Made by a program: the position numbers and the translations under genes
Assembly (NCBI RefSeq): GCF_027409185.1
Contig: NC_084463.1
Coordinates: forward strand, 156,724,369 to 156,788,368
DNA length: 64,000 nt
Reading direction: 5' to 3'
From: Cynocephalus volans
Lineage: Eukaryota > Chordata > Mammalia > Dermoptera > Cynocephalidae
In this document: positions 24,410 through 34,310 of the stretch, piece by piece
How positions within the stretch are numbered: position 1 is the stretch's first letter
How the letters are laid out: every line of letters starts with the position of its first letter
The notes under the pieces: model-generated
What the model was told of the DNA's origin: nothing
Seen by the model: the letters and a program-made list of their open reading frames with translations, nothing else
Databases searched by the model: none

Positions 24410-24625
24410 ATCTGGATCCACCCACGTTTGAATCTCAACTCGGCTGTTTTCTGATGGCGAGGTCTCCGGCCAGTCAAGTCACGTTGCTTGTGCAAGCCTC
24501 GTGTTCCCCATGTGAAACTAGGAATAATAATAGCTGCCTGGAAGAGCTGCTCAGAGGATGGAGATAAAGGATGTAAAGTGTCTGGTAGAAAAGTGGGCAC
24601 TCAATAAGTGGGAGTGATTGTTAGG
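24410..24625 (+). repeat. MIR SINE relic
   Basis: Forward MIR: 'ggatccacccacgtttgaat', 'ggaataataatagctgcctg', 'aaagtgggcactcaataagt'. Confidence 0.65.
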
Positions 24626-24823
24626 GATTATCTTTTATTTCATGTCACTCAGATGGCAACTCTTCCTGGCCCTGTGGAAGGAGACGGGATGGGGACCGGA
24701 GCCGTGGAGCTAGGGCCTTGCCTGGGCAGCTCCTGGCCCTCCCCTCCTGGCCAGGTCAGCCCCTCAGTGGGCCCTGGCTCTAGAAGGGCTTCAGAGGTGT
24801 GGGGACGCTGTTGCTAAGTGCCG

Positions 24824-24836
24824 GTTGCTAGGCAAC
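24824..24836 (+). promoter_or_regulatory. RFX X-box at the SAXO4 promoter
   Basis: GTTGCTAGGCAAC is a 13-bp palindrome matching the RFX X-box consensus GTNRCC-spacer-RGYAAC, apart from the shortened spacer between its GTTGC and GCAAC arms. It lies about 110 bases upstream of the first donor of SAXO4, inside the presumed core promoter. RFX factors switch on axonemal and ciliary genes, which fits the gene's role. A second half-site, 'gttgctaagtgcc', sits just upstream (24810-24822). Binding is inferred. Confidence 0.7.
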
Positions 24837-24844
24837 GCACTGTT

Positions 24845-24944
24845 TCTCCAGGCTTGGCCGCCTCGGGGAGGGCCCCCGGCTTGTCTGGAGCAGCTCCTGC
24901 TTCCTGCAGCCTCTCACCCACCTCAGAGCCACTGCAGAGGGCAG
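24845..24944 (+). other. SAXO4: SAXO4 noncoding first exon (predicted)
   Basis: A good 5' splice site, GAGGGCAG|GTGAGGG, ends at 24944, just downstream of the X-box. It is followed 500 bases later by a clean acceptor (ending at 25446) that opens the first coding exon. This supports a noncoding leader exon. Its start is not defined by sequence and is set loosely after the X-box. Confidence 0.5.
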
Positions 24945-25104
24945 GTGAGGGTGGGACCAGCTGCGGTTGGGCCCCAGGAGAGCAGAGCCAACTTTCAGCG
25001 GGAGGTGGACAAGGCAAGGAACTTGGGGCGGGGAGTGCACGTCGGAGCCGAGTGGCCAAGAGTTCCCCAGGTGGTAGGTTGTTGGGCCACCCATTCCCCT
25101 AGAG

Positions 25105-25310
25105 GAGGGTGTGTAGTGGTTAAATCAGGAGCCAGGAGTCAGATACCTTAGGTCTGAATCCCAGCTGTCCCGCCTCTTATGAGCAAACCCTTCATCCCTT
25201 GAAACCTCAGTTTACCAGCTGCAAAATGGGGATATGAGTTAATAGTAAGGTGTTGAGAAGGTGAAATGAGACACAAGAAGCCATGAGATAAGTGTTGATC
25301 AGCATTTTCC
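25105..25310 (+). repeat. MIR SINE relic in SAXO4 intron 1
   Basis: Forward MIR: 'gtagtggttaaatcaggagc', 'aacctcagtttaccagctgc', 'aaatggggatatgagttaat'. Confidence 0.75.
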
Positions 25311-25474
25311 TCAGTTTGGGGGTATGACTCTCAAGACAGAGGGACTGAGGCCTAGGAGAAGGGACGACTGTGGGGGTGATTGTCACGACTGTGGTCTTCT
25401 GAGCTTGGGCTTGGAACTAACGAGGCTCCTTTTGCTTCCTTCCCAGGCCCTCTGGGGGCCTGCCCCACGGCATC

Positions 25475-28400
25475 ATGATGGGGAAACTCCCCCTGGGGGT
25501 GGTCTCCCCTTATGTGAAGATGAGTTCGGGGGGCTGTACAGACCCCTTGAAGTTCTACGCCACCAGCTACTGCACAGCCTACGGTGAGCGCCCCATTGTG
25601 CCAGCGTTACCTCCAGGACACTGGCAGGAAGGGAGAGGAGCAGCCCCTCTGGTCATTCACGCTGCAGAGGGACCCCATTGCATGGAACCGATCCTTTCCC
25701 TGAGGACCTGCACTGTCAGGCTGGCCTGTCTGGCTGCCCCTCCCTGGTTTGGTCACTCTGACTCTGCCACACTGACCTCGTCCCCACCCCATGGACTCCA
25801 TTTCCTCTGTCTCAGTCCTGAGGGGTCAGGCTTGCCCAGTTCCTATCACATTCACTCCTGCTGGTGGCTCTTAGCCTTCCCTGTCACGATGACCCCTGGG
25901 CCCCTTGGTGGGACGCTGCCGCTGCCTGGTTAGCCCCTGCTCACTCTTCCCCCACCTCTGCTGACCCATGGTCCTGTCTCTCTCCCCATTTCCCTTTCAG
26001 CAGGTCGGGAGGAGTTCAAGCCCCGCACAGGCAGTCATGTAGGCACAGGCTACAAATCAAATTACCGGCCTGTGATCTCATACCGAGCCAGTCTGGATGC
26101 CCTGGACAACCCAGCCATGGGGTACGGTCTATATGACCCCATCTCACCCCCTGCCCTGCTGAGCCTCAGCTCTCAGGGGCATCAGCGCCCATCAGACCAA
26201 CTCCAAGCTCCATGGGCCTGAGCCTTGCCTGGCCTGCGCTGGGGTCCTGGGTGACTTTGGGCATAGTGCCCAGCTTGGGCCCCAAAGGCCAGCAGACTCC
26301 TAAGCCATCTGTGGGAGGACTGAGGGAGGTGGGAAGCTTCTGGGCCTAAGCAACGCAGCCCCTAAAGGACAAAGGCAGGTGGCCCTGGTGGTCCTAGCTC
26401 TAACTCTTGCCCCACCCTCAGGGAACAAATTCGGGACAATTTCCAGACAGTGACCAGTCAGAGTTATCGGCCCTTGGAGGTGCCTGATGGCAAGTACCCA
26501 CTGCCCTGGAACATGCACCAGACCAGCTCTGGCTACACGCACGAGAAGCCGAACTCAGGACCCCCCACCAAGGAGGTCAGTGCTGGGCCAGAGCCAGGAA
26601 GGAAGGGAGCCCTAGGCTGGGGTGGAGGAGGGATTGGGGGTTGGGTAGGGTGGGGGTCCCTCCAGCAGGCTGGGACTCCCTTGCCAACAGTTGGTCAAGG
26701 GGGAGATGACAGGGCAGGCAGTAGCTGCAGTGCGGGTCAGGGGTCCACCCACTTTTATCCTCCGTGCCTTCATCCCCGTCTCCACCCCCTCACCATCTCT
26801 GTCCCCATCCCCATGCCTGCCATCACCTTCCCCTCTGTGTCCTTCCCCGTCCCTATAGCCATCCCATCTCCACCATACGCATCTACAGTCCCATCCCCGC
26901 CCCGTTGCACCCCCACCTCCACGATCCCCACCACGCCATCCACATCCTCAAGCCCACCCCGCCATCCCCACCACTGCCACCGTTGTCCCACTACTGTCGT
27001 CATCATCACCCCGTCTTCTTCATTTCTATCATCCTTATCACCACCACCACCAGAACAGATACTCATTCATTCATCCAACCAGTACATTGCAAACATCTCT
27101 TTTATATTGGAAGGTGATAAGAACTGGGGGGAAATATGACGGGGGAGAAGTAGGGAACCAAGTAGAAGTGAAGGAGTCGCAACTGCAGATCGGGAGCTGG
27201 GAGGCAGCTTGCTGTGGAGACACTGGACAGAGACGTGAGGGAGGCTAGTGTTCCTCCAGATGCAGCTCTCTGAGGAAAGAGTGTCCCAGGCAGTGTCAAC
27301 AGCAACTGCAAAGGCCCTGGGGCCAGAGTGTCTGATGTGAGGGGGGACGGCAAGGTGGCAAATGGCTGGAGTGGAGTCAGGAGCCCGCCCAGGTCCTTGT
27401 GGGCCACTGTCAGGACGTGGGATCACTGTGAGTGCAGCTGGAATGCCGCAGGGCTCTCCGCAAGGAGGGACGTGACCTGGCTTCACTGTAAAGGGACCCC
27501 CTGGCTGCTGTGGAGCTACGCTGTCAGGGTCAAGGGCAGAACCAGGGTCAGGAAGTGACTGCCATCCCCTTGCCTGCCTGGAGGGTAATTGACATTCCCT
27601 CCTCCCAGGTCAGGAAGGTCCATTTTGACACCCAGGAGCACGGGCCCCAGGCCATCACAGGGCTGGAGCCCAGGGAGGTGCCCCTGCTCCACCAGCTGCA
27701 GGGCAAAGGCTCGCTGGAGTGGGAGAACTCGCGATACGTGAGTGGCTGGCGTGAGTGGCGGCCAGCTGAGGGCTGGGGGCTGGGCACAGGGGCCACACCC
27801 CCTTGCTCCCCCTCCTGGAGACAAGTACTGCGCTGACTCACCCAAGAAGCCGACTAAACATGGCCTCAAGAAAGACTGGGAGACCAAAGGGTTTGACACT
27901 TGACATTTCAAAAACAGCATCGCAGTGGTCGTGGCGGGCGTCCTTACACGTATCTTAGGATTTCACACCTAAGCTCTCTTCTCTCCTCTACGCCTTCCTT
28001 CCGGATGCCTGGGCCCAGAGCAATGCGTTTTGGAGTGGGCATCCGTTTCTTTCCATCAGCCTTTCTCTTCTCCTTTCAGCCCTTCCTGGTCTGGGTCCCT
28101 CTGGACCCGTTTCTCAATAAGAAGAGTCCCTTGTGGTATGTGACTTAGTATTCTTGTCACAGGGAACTGTGCTCTCGTGGTGGAATTTTGGCACTGTGAT
28201 GCCCCCTCGGGGAGAGATTTGTGTCCGGGCTGCTGTACTGGCCCTCTCTGCTCAGAATATACCACACAGGCCTATTGAGAGCACAGATAACCCAAGAGCC
28301 GCCACCACCACTGCCGTACGCCTTCCAGGTCCTGGTCTAGATTATGTCTCCCATCGCTCCACCCTCTGTCCCAGGGCCCACGCTTCATGACTTCCGAATA

Positions 28401-31400
28401 CAGCTCCAAGTATCTCAAGGAGCCTTTAAACCAGCCAGGTAGGCCCATGTCTGAATTCAACGCCTCCCTCCCAATGCACCTCCCTACCTCCTACACTTAG
28501 GAGAGACCCCCAGGCGCACCCGGACCTGGCATAGGACTAAGAAGGTACCAGCGGAAGGACACACAGGCAGCTTGAGGACACTGTCCTTCCAGGCTGACCT
28601 AGTGCCTTAGGCCTGCCGGCCCCCCGCTTGGCCTGACCACGCTGGCTCCTGGCCTGTCAGCTCTTGCCCTTCCCGCCCTTCTCCTCTCACTGCCTGGCCT
28701 GGACTCTGGGGTCCTTCCCCTGGTGCCCACAGTCCTCCTGACTCAGGTCTCCAGATCTTTGGAGTCAGCTCCCTCCCCGCCCACTGGGACATTTAGCCTC
28801 TGAGGCCATGTGGGTGGGGCCAGGTGGCCCCAGGCGGCACTTTGCGGGGGACTGTCTTGGCAGATGTCTTGCAGAAGACAACCGTCGGCACCAAGGAGGA
28901 AACTGGCTTCACCGAACAGACCCACAAGAACCCTATTATCTTCCAGCCACCCTCCCAGGCCCTCCCTGGGGACCCCGTAAGTCCGCTGGGCCCCTGCTAG
29001 CATCTCAGGGTGATTGGAGCCCTCCAGTCTAGGGGGTTCTAGCTTTAAAAAAAAATGTGAACTGCAAAGCCCTTAATTCAACCAAAGATGAAAAAGCTTG
29101 GCTGACACCACTGCTTTGGTCCAACTCCCCCATTTTATAGATGAGAAGACTGAGGTCTGAAGAGGTAAAGGGGGAGCCAGGGCCACTGAGAGTTCAGACA
29201 AGAATCCCGGCCTGCTGGTGCCCATTCAGAGTCCTCCCTCCCGCCCCTCACTTCTCCCTAAACTCTTCCCTTTCCTCAGTTACCTGCTCATGCCCATTTG
29301 TGCCCAGCTCAGTGGGGCCTGGAGACAGAGTGCGTGGGGGCTGCTGGCCTCCCTGGGGACAGGGCAGGCCGCCTCTGCCAGGCTGATGCTCCTCTGCCCG
29401 CCTCCTTCCAGGTCCTCCTCCCAGGCCGGAGTGTCACCAAGTCGGACTTCCTCCCCATGACTCACCCTCATGTAAGCTGACCGGGGGGAGGCTGGGGGCT
29501 GCCCACCTGAGGGGCAGTGAGGACGTGGCTCCGGGAAGGCTGTGGCGGGAAGGGCCACACTCTGGTGCCAGCGGCTGCTCTGCCCCTCCAGGGAGACGAG
29601 TTCCTACCTGTGTTGGCCAGAGGCTCCGAGCGGGAGTCTGGCTTCAGCCGAGTGAATGGGTCTCTGAACCCCAGAGTGAGTGACCTGGAAGCCTCCCTCA
29701 CAGAAGGGAGGAGGCAGGGAGGCTTCCTGGACAAGGTGGCACTGGGGCCAGGCACTGAAGACTGGAAAGAGTGAGGGTATTTGGAGATGTGGAGGAAGGG
29801 CCTCTGAGGAGGAGGGCTGAGGCCTGGGGCTGGAAGGCAAGGGTGTGTTCTGAAACAGCAAGTCGGACGTGCCTGGGAGGGGAAGGACGTGCCTGGGGCT
29901 GCGGGCAGGTTGGGACTGCGAGGGCCTCTGCCTGCCCTCTCTCTGTCTCTGCTGCCTCAGCCTGGCCACCCTGCCTCCCTTCTTGTGGCTCTGTCCCCTG
30001 TAGGTGCCCCCTCCTGGCCCAGAACCCAGCAGCATGGGCCACCGGCAATTCCAGCCACCCCAGCGGATGCAACAGACAAATGTCGCCATGCTTGGCAGGG
30101 AGACGGTGGGGAAAAAGGTGAGGCCTGGGCCAGCCCATGGCTCACTTGGGAGAGCGTGGTGCTGACAACACCAAGTCAAGGGTTAAGATCCCCTTACCGG
30201 TCATCTTTCAAAAAAAAAAAAAAAAAAGGACAGAAAAAGGTGAGGCCTGCCGCTCCCATCCCCCCCATCCCCACCCCTCCTGACCTGACACCTCCCCTGT
30301 CTACCCATCTTGTGCAGGAGCCCACGGGGTTCAGCCTTAACAACCCCAGCTATGTCCGGAGCCCCTATGACCCTGACCGGGATAATCGGTACCTGACCAC
30401 CTACAACCAAGGGTGAGGCCCCCTTCCCGGCCCGAAGCTGAAACCCATTTGACAGACAAGGAGACTGAGACTGGACTAGTAATGAGCTCACAGCCTTGTG
30501 TAGACCAACACTGAATCAGTGTGGGCTCCCCCTGAGGCAGACACTAAGCCAAGGATTTGAGTGCAAGCGCTTTATTGGGAGGTTGGGGGTAGGGGGTGGG
30601 AAGGAGAGGAGTGGGCAGCCAATGGTAGGTGTGTTATTAAGCCAGCTGTCCAGGAGAGACTCTAGAAAACTGTAAAACCACAACTCAGAATCATCCCAGC
30701 TAAAGGGTGAGAGCTGGAGTATTTATACCCCACGTCCACCAGTCATCGGTTAACGGCTGACCCCGGGTGCAACATGAAATCTCAGCTACCTCCTTGCTCA
30801 GGCAAAGCAGGTTCCAGCAACCCAAGGGTAGCTTTCCCCAAGAGATGCAAGACATTGGTGGCCAGGCTGGTGGGCATGGGAAGAATAAGGGGGCCGGGAG
30901 GTCTGGAGCAGCAACAGCATCTCCTAATATACCATATCCAGTCCACGCCACGGGCTCCGTGCTCCCTTGAAGGGAGAGCTCTGTGCTGTGTGAACCCTGG
31001 GTGAGGGGAGAGTGTCCTGGGCATCAGGGAGGGCTTCCAGGAGGAGGTGGCCCTAGAGCCATGGGGAAGCCTCCTGGGACCAGGACTGGGTGGGGAGGGC
31101 ATTACAGGATGGTGTAAAGTGTAATTGTGAGGACAAAATCCTCAGAGCTGGGAAACCCAAGCCTCTCTTCACAGCGTCAATCATCCGTGTCCACACTGCC
31201 CCACCCCCTCCCTGTTTCTCAAGCTCCCGCTCTCCCCGCCCTGCCCAACTCCACACCCGTCTCTTCTGCCCCTGTGCCAAGATACCTTGAGGAATTCATT
31301 CATTCAACAGACTTTCACTGAGCCCTGACTTGGTGTCAGGCGCTGTTCTAGTCCCTGGGAATACACGTAAAGCCCCTGCCCTGCAGGGGAGGAGTGATGC

Positions 31401-33087
31401 TCAGTAAATGTGATTGACACGTGAGGGCTGGAGTGTGTTAGGTGGTGAGCAGGGACCAGAGGGTAGGAGGGGTGCATGGGGCACAGATCGGAGTTTGAAC
31501 CTGGTGGTGAGGGTAGGCTGTCTTGAGAAGGTGACGTTTGTGCTGAGACTGAAAAGAGGCGAGGACAGCTTGGGAAGAGTGTTCTGGCTGAGGGGACAAC
31601 CTGTGTGAGGGCAACCACAGAGTCTGGGCTGGGAGGGCCCTTGGTCATCCTCTAGGCTAAACCCCTCTCCTTTGGGACAGGGACCCTGAGGCTCAGAGGG
31701 GAGAAGGGATGCCTGAGCTGCACAGCAGCTTTGTGGCACGTGTGTGGCTGCTCCAGTTCCCACGGGGGTGAGGGGGTAGGGCAGAGGCTCTGATGTCGAG
31801 GGACAACTGTCCCTACTCTTCCTTAAGCAGATGCCCTATTCCTGTGGCTCCAGCAGACCCCCAGCCAGCTCTGCTGGATCCCTCCCCCAGCTCCTGCCAG
31901 GTGTCAGGCACACTCGCTGGTCTTTGCTGGTGCACCCAGAGGCCCCGGGGGTGTAATCCCTGATTTCCTCATTGGTCCACCTGCACCCCATCCTCATAAG
32001 TTCAAGGGTGGGGCCCACATCTCACTTATCTCTGCATGCTCAGAACCTGTCCCAGTGCTTAGCAAATATATTGGTGAAATGGAAGGAAAGTCAAATGTCT
32101 AGAAAGAAAAGGATGACAGGGTCCCAGCCCTGAGATGCTGGCGGCCAGGGAAGGAGGCATCAGTGAACGGTCCTTTCACTTTCATGCTCCAAAGTGCTGT
32201 CTGGGCCTCAGGGTGTGTGGGAGGGGGCAGCATCCAGCTCAGGGGACAGGGGAGGGCAGGCTTCCTGAGTGAGAGTCCCCCAGGTGGACAGGGTTCAGGG
32301 AGTGCCAGGCACAGGGGACAGCATGGGAAAAGGTGAGGATGTTGGAGGGCAGGAGAGGCTGAGGGGGTGAGCAGAGGCCAGCATCCCCCCAACAACCCCT
32401 CCTCCGCTCCAGGTACTTTGAGAACATCCCCAAGGGTCTAGACAGGGAAGGCTGGACTCGGGGTGGCATCCAGCCCCAGACACCGGGAGGCTACGCCCTC
32501 AACCAGCCGGTCACCCGCATGGAGGCCACCCCCAGCCCCATGGAGAGCCTGCGGCACCTGCACCCTCACGTGGGAAGGTAGCACCGCCCACCCCAGCTTC
32601 AACCCTTCTCCCTCCCCCTCGAGTCCCAGCCTCATCCAGGCCCTGCTCCAGGCCTGCCTTCCTGCGTCTGTCCCTGTCCGTCTGCCCCTCCTTTCTCCAG
32701 CAACCCTCCCCCACCATGGCTGCTCTCCGCCCCCCCTGACCCCCCCACCTGTCCCTTTGCTTCCTGGTGGCTGTGGGCTGCAGGGGGAGACCAATCCAAA
32801 GATGAATGGACTGTGGTTCTGCCTCACTTGTGACTGCTTTCTGCTCAGTCAAATTCCTCAAAAATTACATTTGTCCCAACAATGGCCAGAGTTGGCAGGC
32901 AGAGGATGTTTGTGGCTTGGCTGCCCTGGCTGAGCCCAGCCACGCTCTGGGGAGGGACAGGCAGAAGAGAAGGTTCAGGCTAGGCCACCCCACCCCTCTC
33001 TCCTTCCCTCCCTGCAGAACCCTGAGCTCAGTGGACCCCTTCTACCGAGAAACACCTCACAGCAGCCGCTTCATGCCACCCAGCTGA
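25475..33087 (+). CDS. SAXO4: SAXO4 (PPP1R32/IIIG9), axonemal microtubule-associated PP1-binding protein
   Basis: Twelve coding exons: 25475-25583, 26004-26121, 26422-26575, 27609-27737, 28375-28438, 28864-28976, 29412-29471, 29592-29675, 30004-30117, 30318-30412, 32413-32577 and 33018-33087. All introns are GT-AG and phases close to 1275 bases, giving 424 residues, close to the human length as I recall it. I recognise the protein from its start MMGKLPLGVVSPYVK and its end. KVHF at residues 130-133 fits the RVxF motif that docks protein phosphatase 1. Short units with [ST]G[YF] followed by N/P recur near residues 51, 112, 205, 265 and 318, as in other microtubule inner proteins. The family acts in cilia and flagella. 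Two ATGs are adjacent; the second (25478) has A at -3 and G at +4. Exon 2 has a tandem acceptor, and exon 9 ends in a SINE-duplicated donor. Low doubt on identity. Confidence 0.95.
26576..27608 (+). other. SAXO4 intron 3 with pyrimidine-rich tract and old repeat
   Basis: 26760-27060 is a C/T-rich low-complexity stretch built of 'ccatcc' and 'caccac' variants. 27060-27500 holds an old mammalian repeat of L2/MIR age ('tgcaaaggccctggggccag'). No exon was found inside. Confidence 0.55.
30128..30232 (+). repeat. SINE inserted at the SAXO4 exon 9 donor
   Basis: A short SINE: first-unit head 'ggccagcccatggctcac' fused to second-unit body 'cgtggtgctgacaacacc', then an A-tail. The perfect 17-bp target duplication gaaaaaggtgaggcctg lies at 30111-30127 and 30233-30249, so it spans the end of exon 9 and its GT donor. 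The insertion therefore left two copies of the same splice site, at 30118 and 30240. Confidence 0.95.
31290..31660 (+). repeat. L2/MIR-age dispersed repeat in SAXO4 intron 10
   Basis: Starts 'attcattcattcaacagact', then 'ggtgtcaggcgctgttctag', then 'tgagaaggtgacgtttgtgc'. This is an ancient mammalian interspersed repeat; I do not fix the family. Confidence 0.5.
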
Positions 33088-33445
33088 GCCTGAGGCCTCG
33101 GTAAGGAAGGGGCTGGGGACCCCCACCCACAGCTGCTCCCCGTGTGGGGAGGCTGTCTTGAGCCAGCCCTGCCTCCCAAGCCCCAGGTCAAGCAAGCCCT
33201 GCCTGGGGACCCCAGCCCCAGATTGGGATCTGGGAGATCAGGGGGCTTCCTGGGGGTGGGGAGTGCACAGAACCACCCCAGAGCCCCTCACTCGGGCCTT
33301 GTCTCTGTTCCTTCACCCACAGGCTTGCCAACCAAACAGGACAGGAGCTGGAGCTGGGCTACTGTCCCCTCTTTCATCCCCACCCCCCCACTGGGACTCC
33401 CTCAGCTAGTTTCCTAATGAAATAAAGAGCACTGAAGGAGACGTG
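33088..33445 (+). other. SAXO4: SAXO4 3'UTR with a small intron and poly(A) signal
   Basis: Thirteen bases after the stop, CCTCG|GTAAGG forms a donor (exon end 33100). The acceptor 'cttcacccacag' ends at 33322, so the last exon starts at 33323. The poly(A) signal AATAAA is at 33421-33426. Because the junction is under 50 bases from the stop, it should not trigger nonsense-mediated decay. Confidence 0.75.
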
Positions 33446-34139
33446 TGACAGTCGCTGCAGTTGCTGCTGGGGAGGATGGAAAAGGAGGGGTGAGCTGGGG
33501 CGATGGGTGCAGGGGTGGAGGGTCTAGGGCCAGATGTGGACTCAGGGGCCCATGGGTGACTCTGTGGACAAGGCACTTCCCTCTCAGTTTCCTGTCCTGT
33601 AAAGGGGTCCTCAGTCAGGCGTGGATGGCAGGACCCCAGGGAACGGGCAGGAGGGCCAGAGAGGGGAAGTGGAGGCAGACGTGGGCGAGGCCGTGGGTTG
33701 AGGGGCAAGTCTCTGCAAGTCCCCAAGTCCTCGCTGGGCCTGAGTTGACTGGTCTATAAAATGGGGTGGGGGGGTTAGGGTCCTTCTGGGTCCCACAATG
33801 AATGGCTTAAAAGAGAGGAGAGGCCAGCGGTGGGGCAGGAAGAGTGGTGGAGATCTGTCTCCAGAGAGACAGGAGAATCCGCATGAATGGACACTTGGAC
33901 CCTGACACTGAGAGAGGACAGGGAAGCTGGTGTCCCCCTCCTCCAGCTAAGGCGACCAGAGCAGGACAGCCCCTTTGTGAGAATAAGAACGAGGTGTCCG
34001 CTGGGTGGATGCCCCATAGGAGCACAGGCCCTAATGAGCCAATGTCCTGCAGGAAGAAACAGGCATCCCTTCCTGCAGGCGCTGCAGCCCAGTGCCAGGT
34101 CCCCCAGCCCTCAAGGCAGAATCTGGGCTGGCTCTCAGC

Positions 34140-34310
34140 ACCTTTCATCACCTCAGCTAGGTGTGTTTGTTGAGTACAACACTACAACTGTACACTGTGG
34201 TCCTGCTAGCACTGCCCTTTATTTTTTACATAAGGAAACTGGACCCAGAGAAGGTGCATGAGCTGCCCAAGGTCACACAGGCAGAAAGGTGGCAGCAGCC
34301 CCAGGCTGGG
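34140..34310 (-). repeat. MIR SINE fragment
   Basis: Reverse MIR: 'cataaggaaactggacccag', 'ctgcccaaggtcacacaggc'. Confidence 0.7.

Larger units (their letters stand above)
1..24780. other. Gene-free intergenic region rich in repeats
   Basis: I find no exon chain with matching splice sites and no recognisable protein here. Every open frame is short and most fall inside repeats. In human the spacer upstream of SAXO4 (toward SDHAF2) is also tens of kilobases, from memory. Stretches in which I recognise nothing specific include 750-2690, 4180-4710, 5340-6130, 7780-8390, 8600-9500, 11470-12100, 15015-16200 and 22910-23320. The individual repeats are listed separately. Confidence 0.75.

Noticed and set aside
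24814-25151. Several 80-110 codon frames on both strands around the SAXO4 first exon
   Set aside because: GC-rich promoter and leader DNA; frames ignore the splice sites and match nothing I recognise.
26450-27139. 229-codon frame extending SAXO4 exon 3 through intron 3
   Set aside because: After the donor at 26576 it becomes low-complexity Pro/Ser/Thr from a pyrimidine tract; the spliced reading matches the known protein.
29889-30416. 175-codon frame running through exon 9, the SINE and exon 10
   Set aside because: It is out of the SAXO4 frame in exon 9 and contains SINE-derived residues ending in a Lys run.
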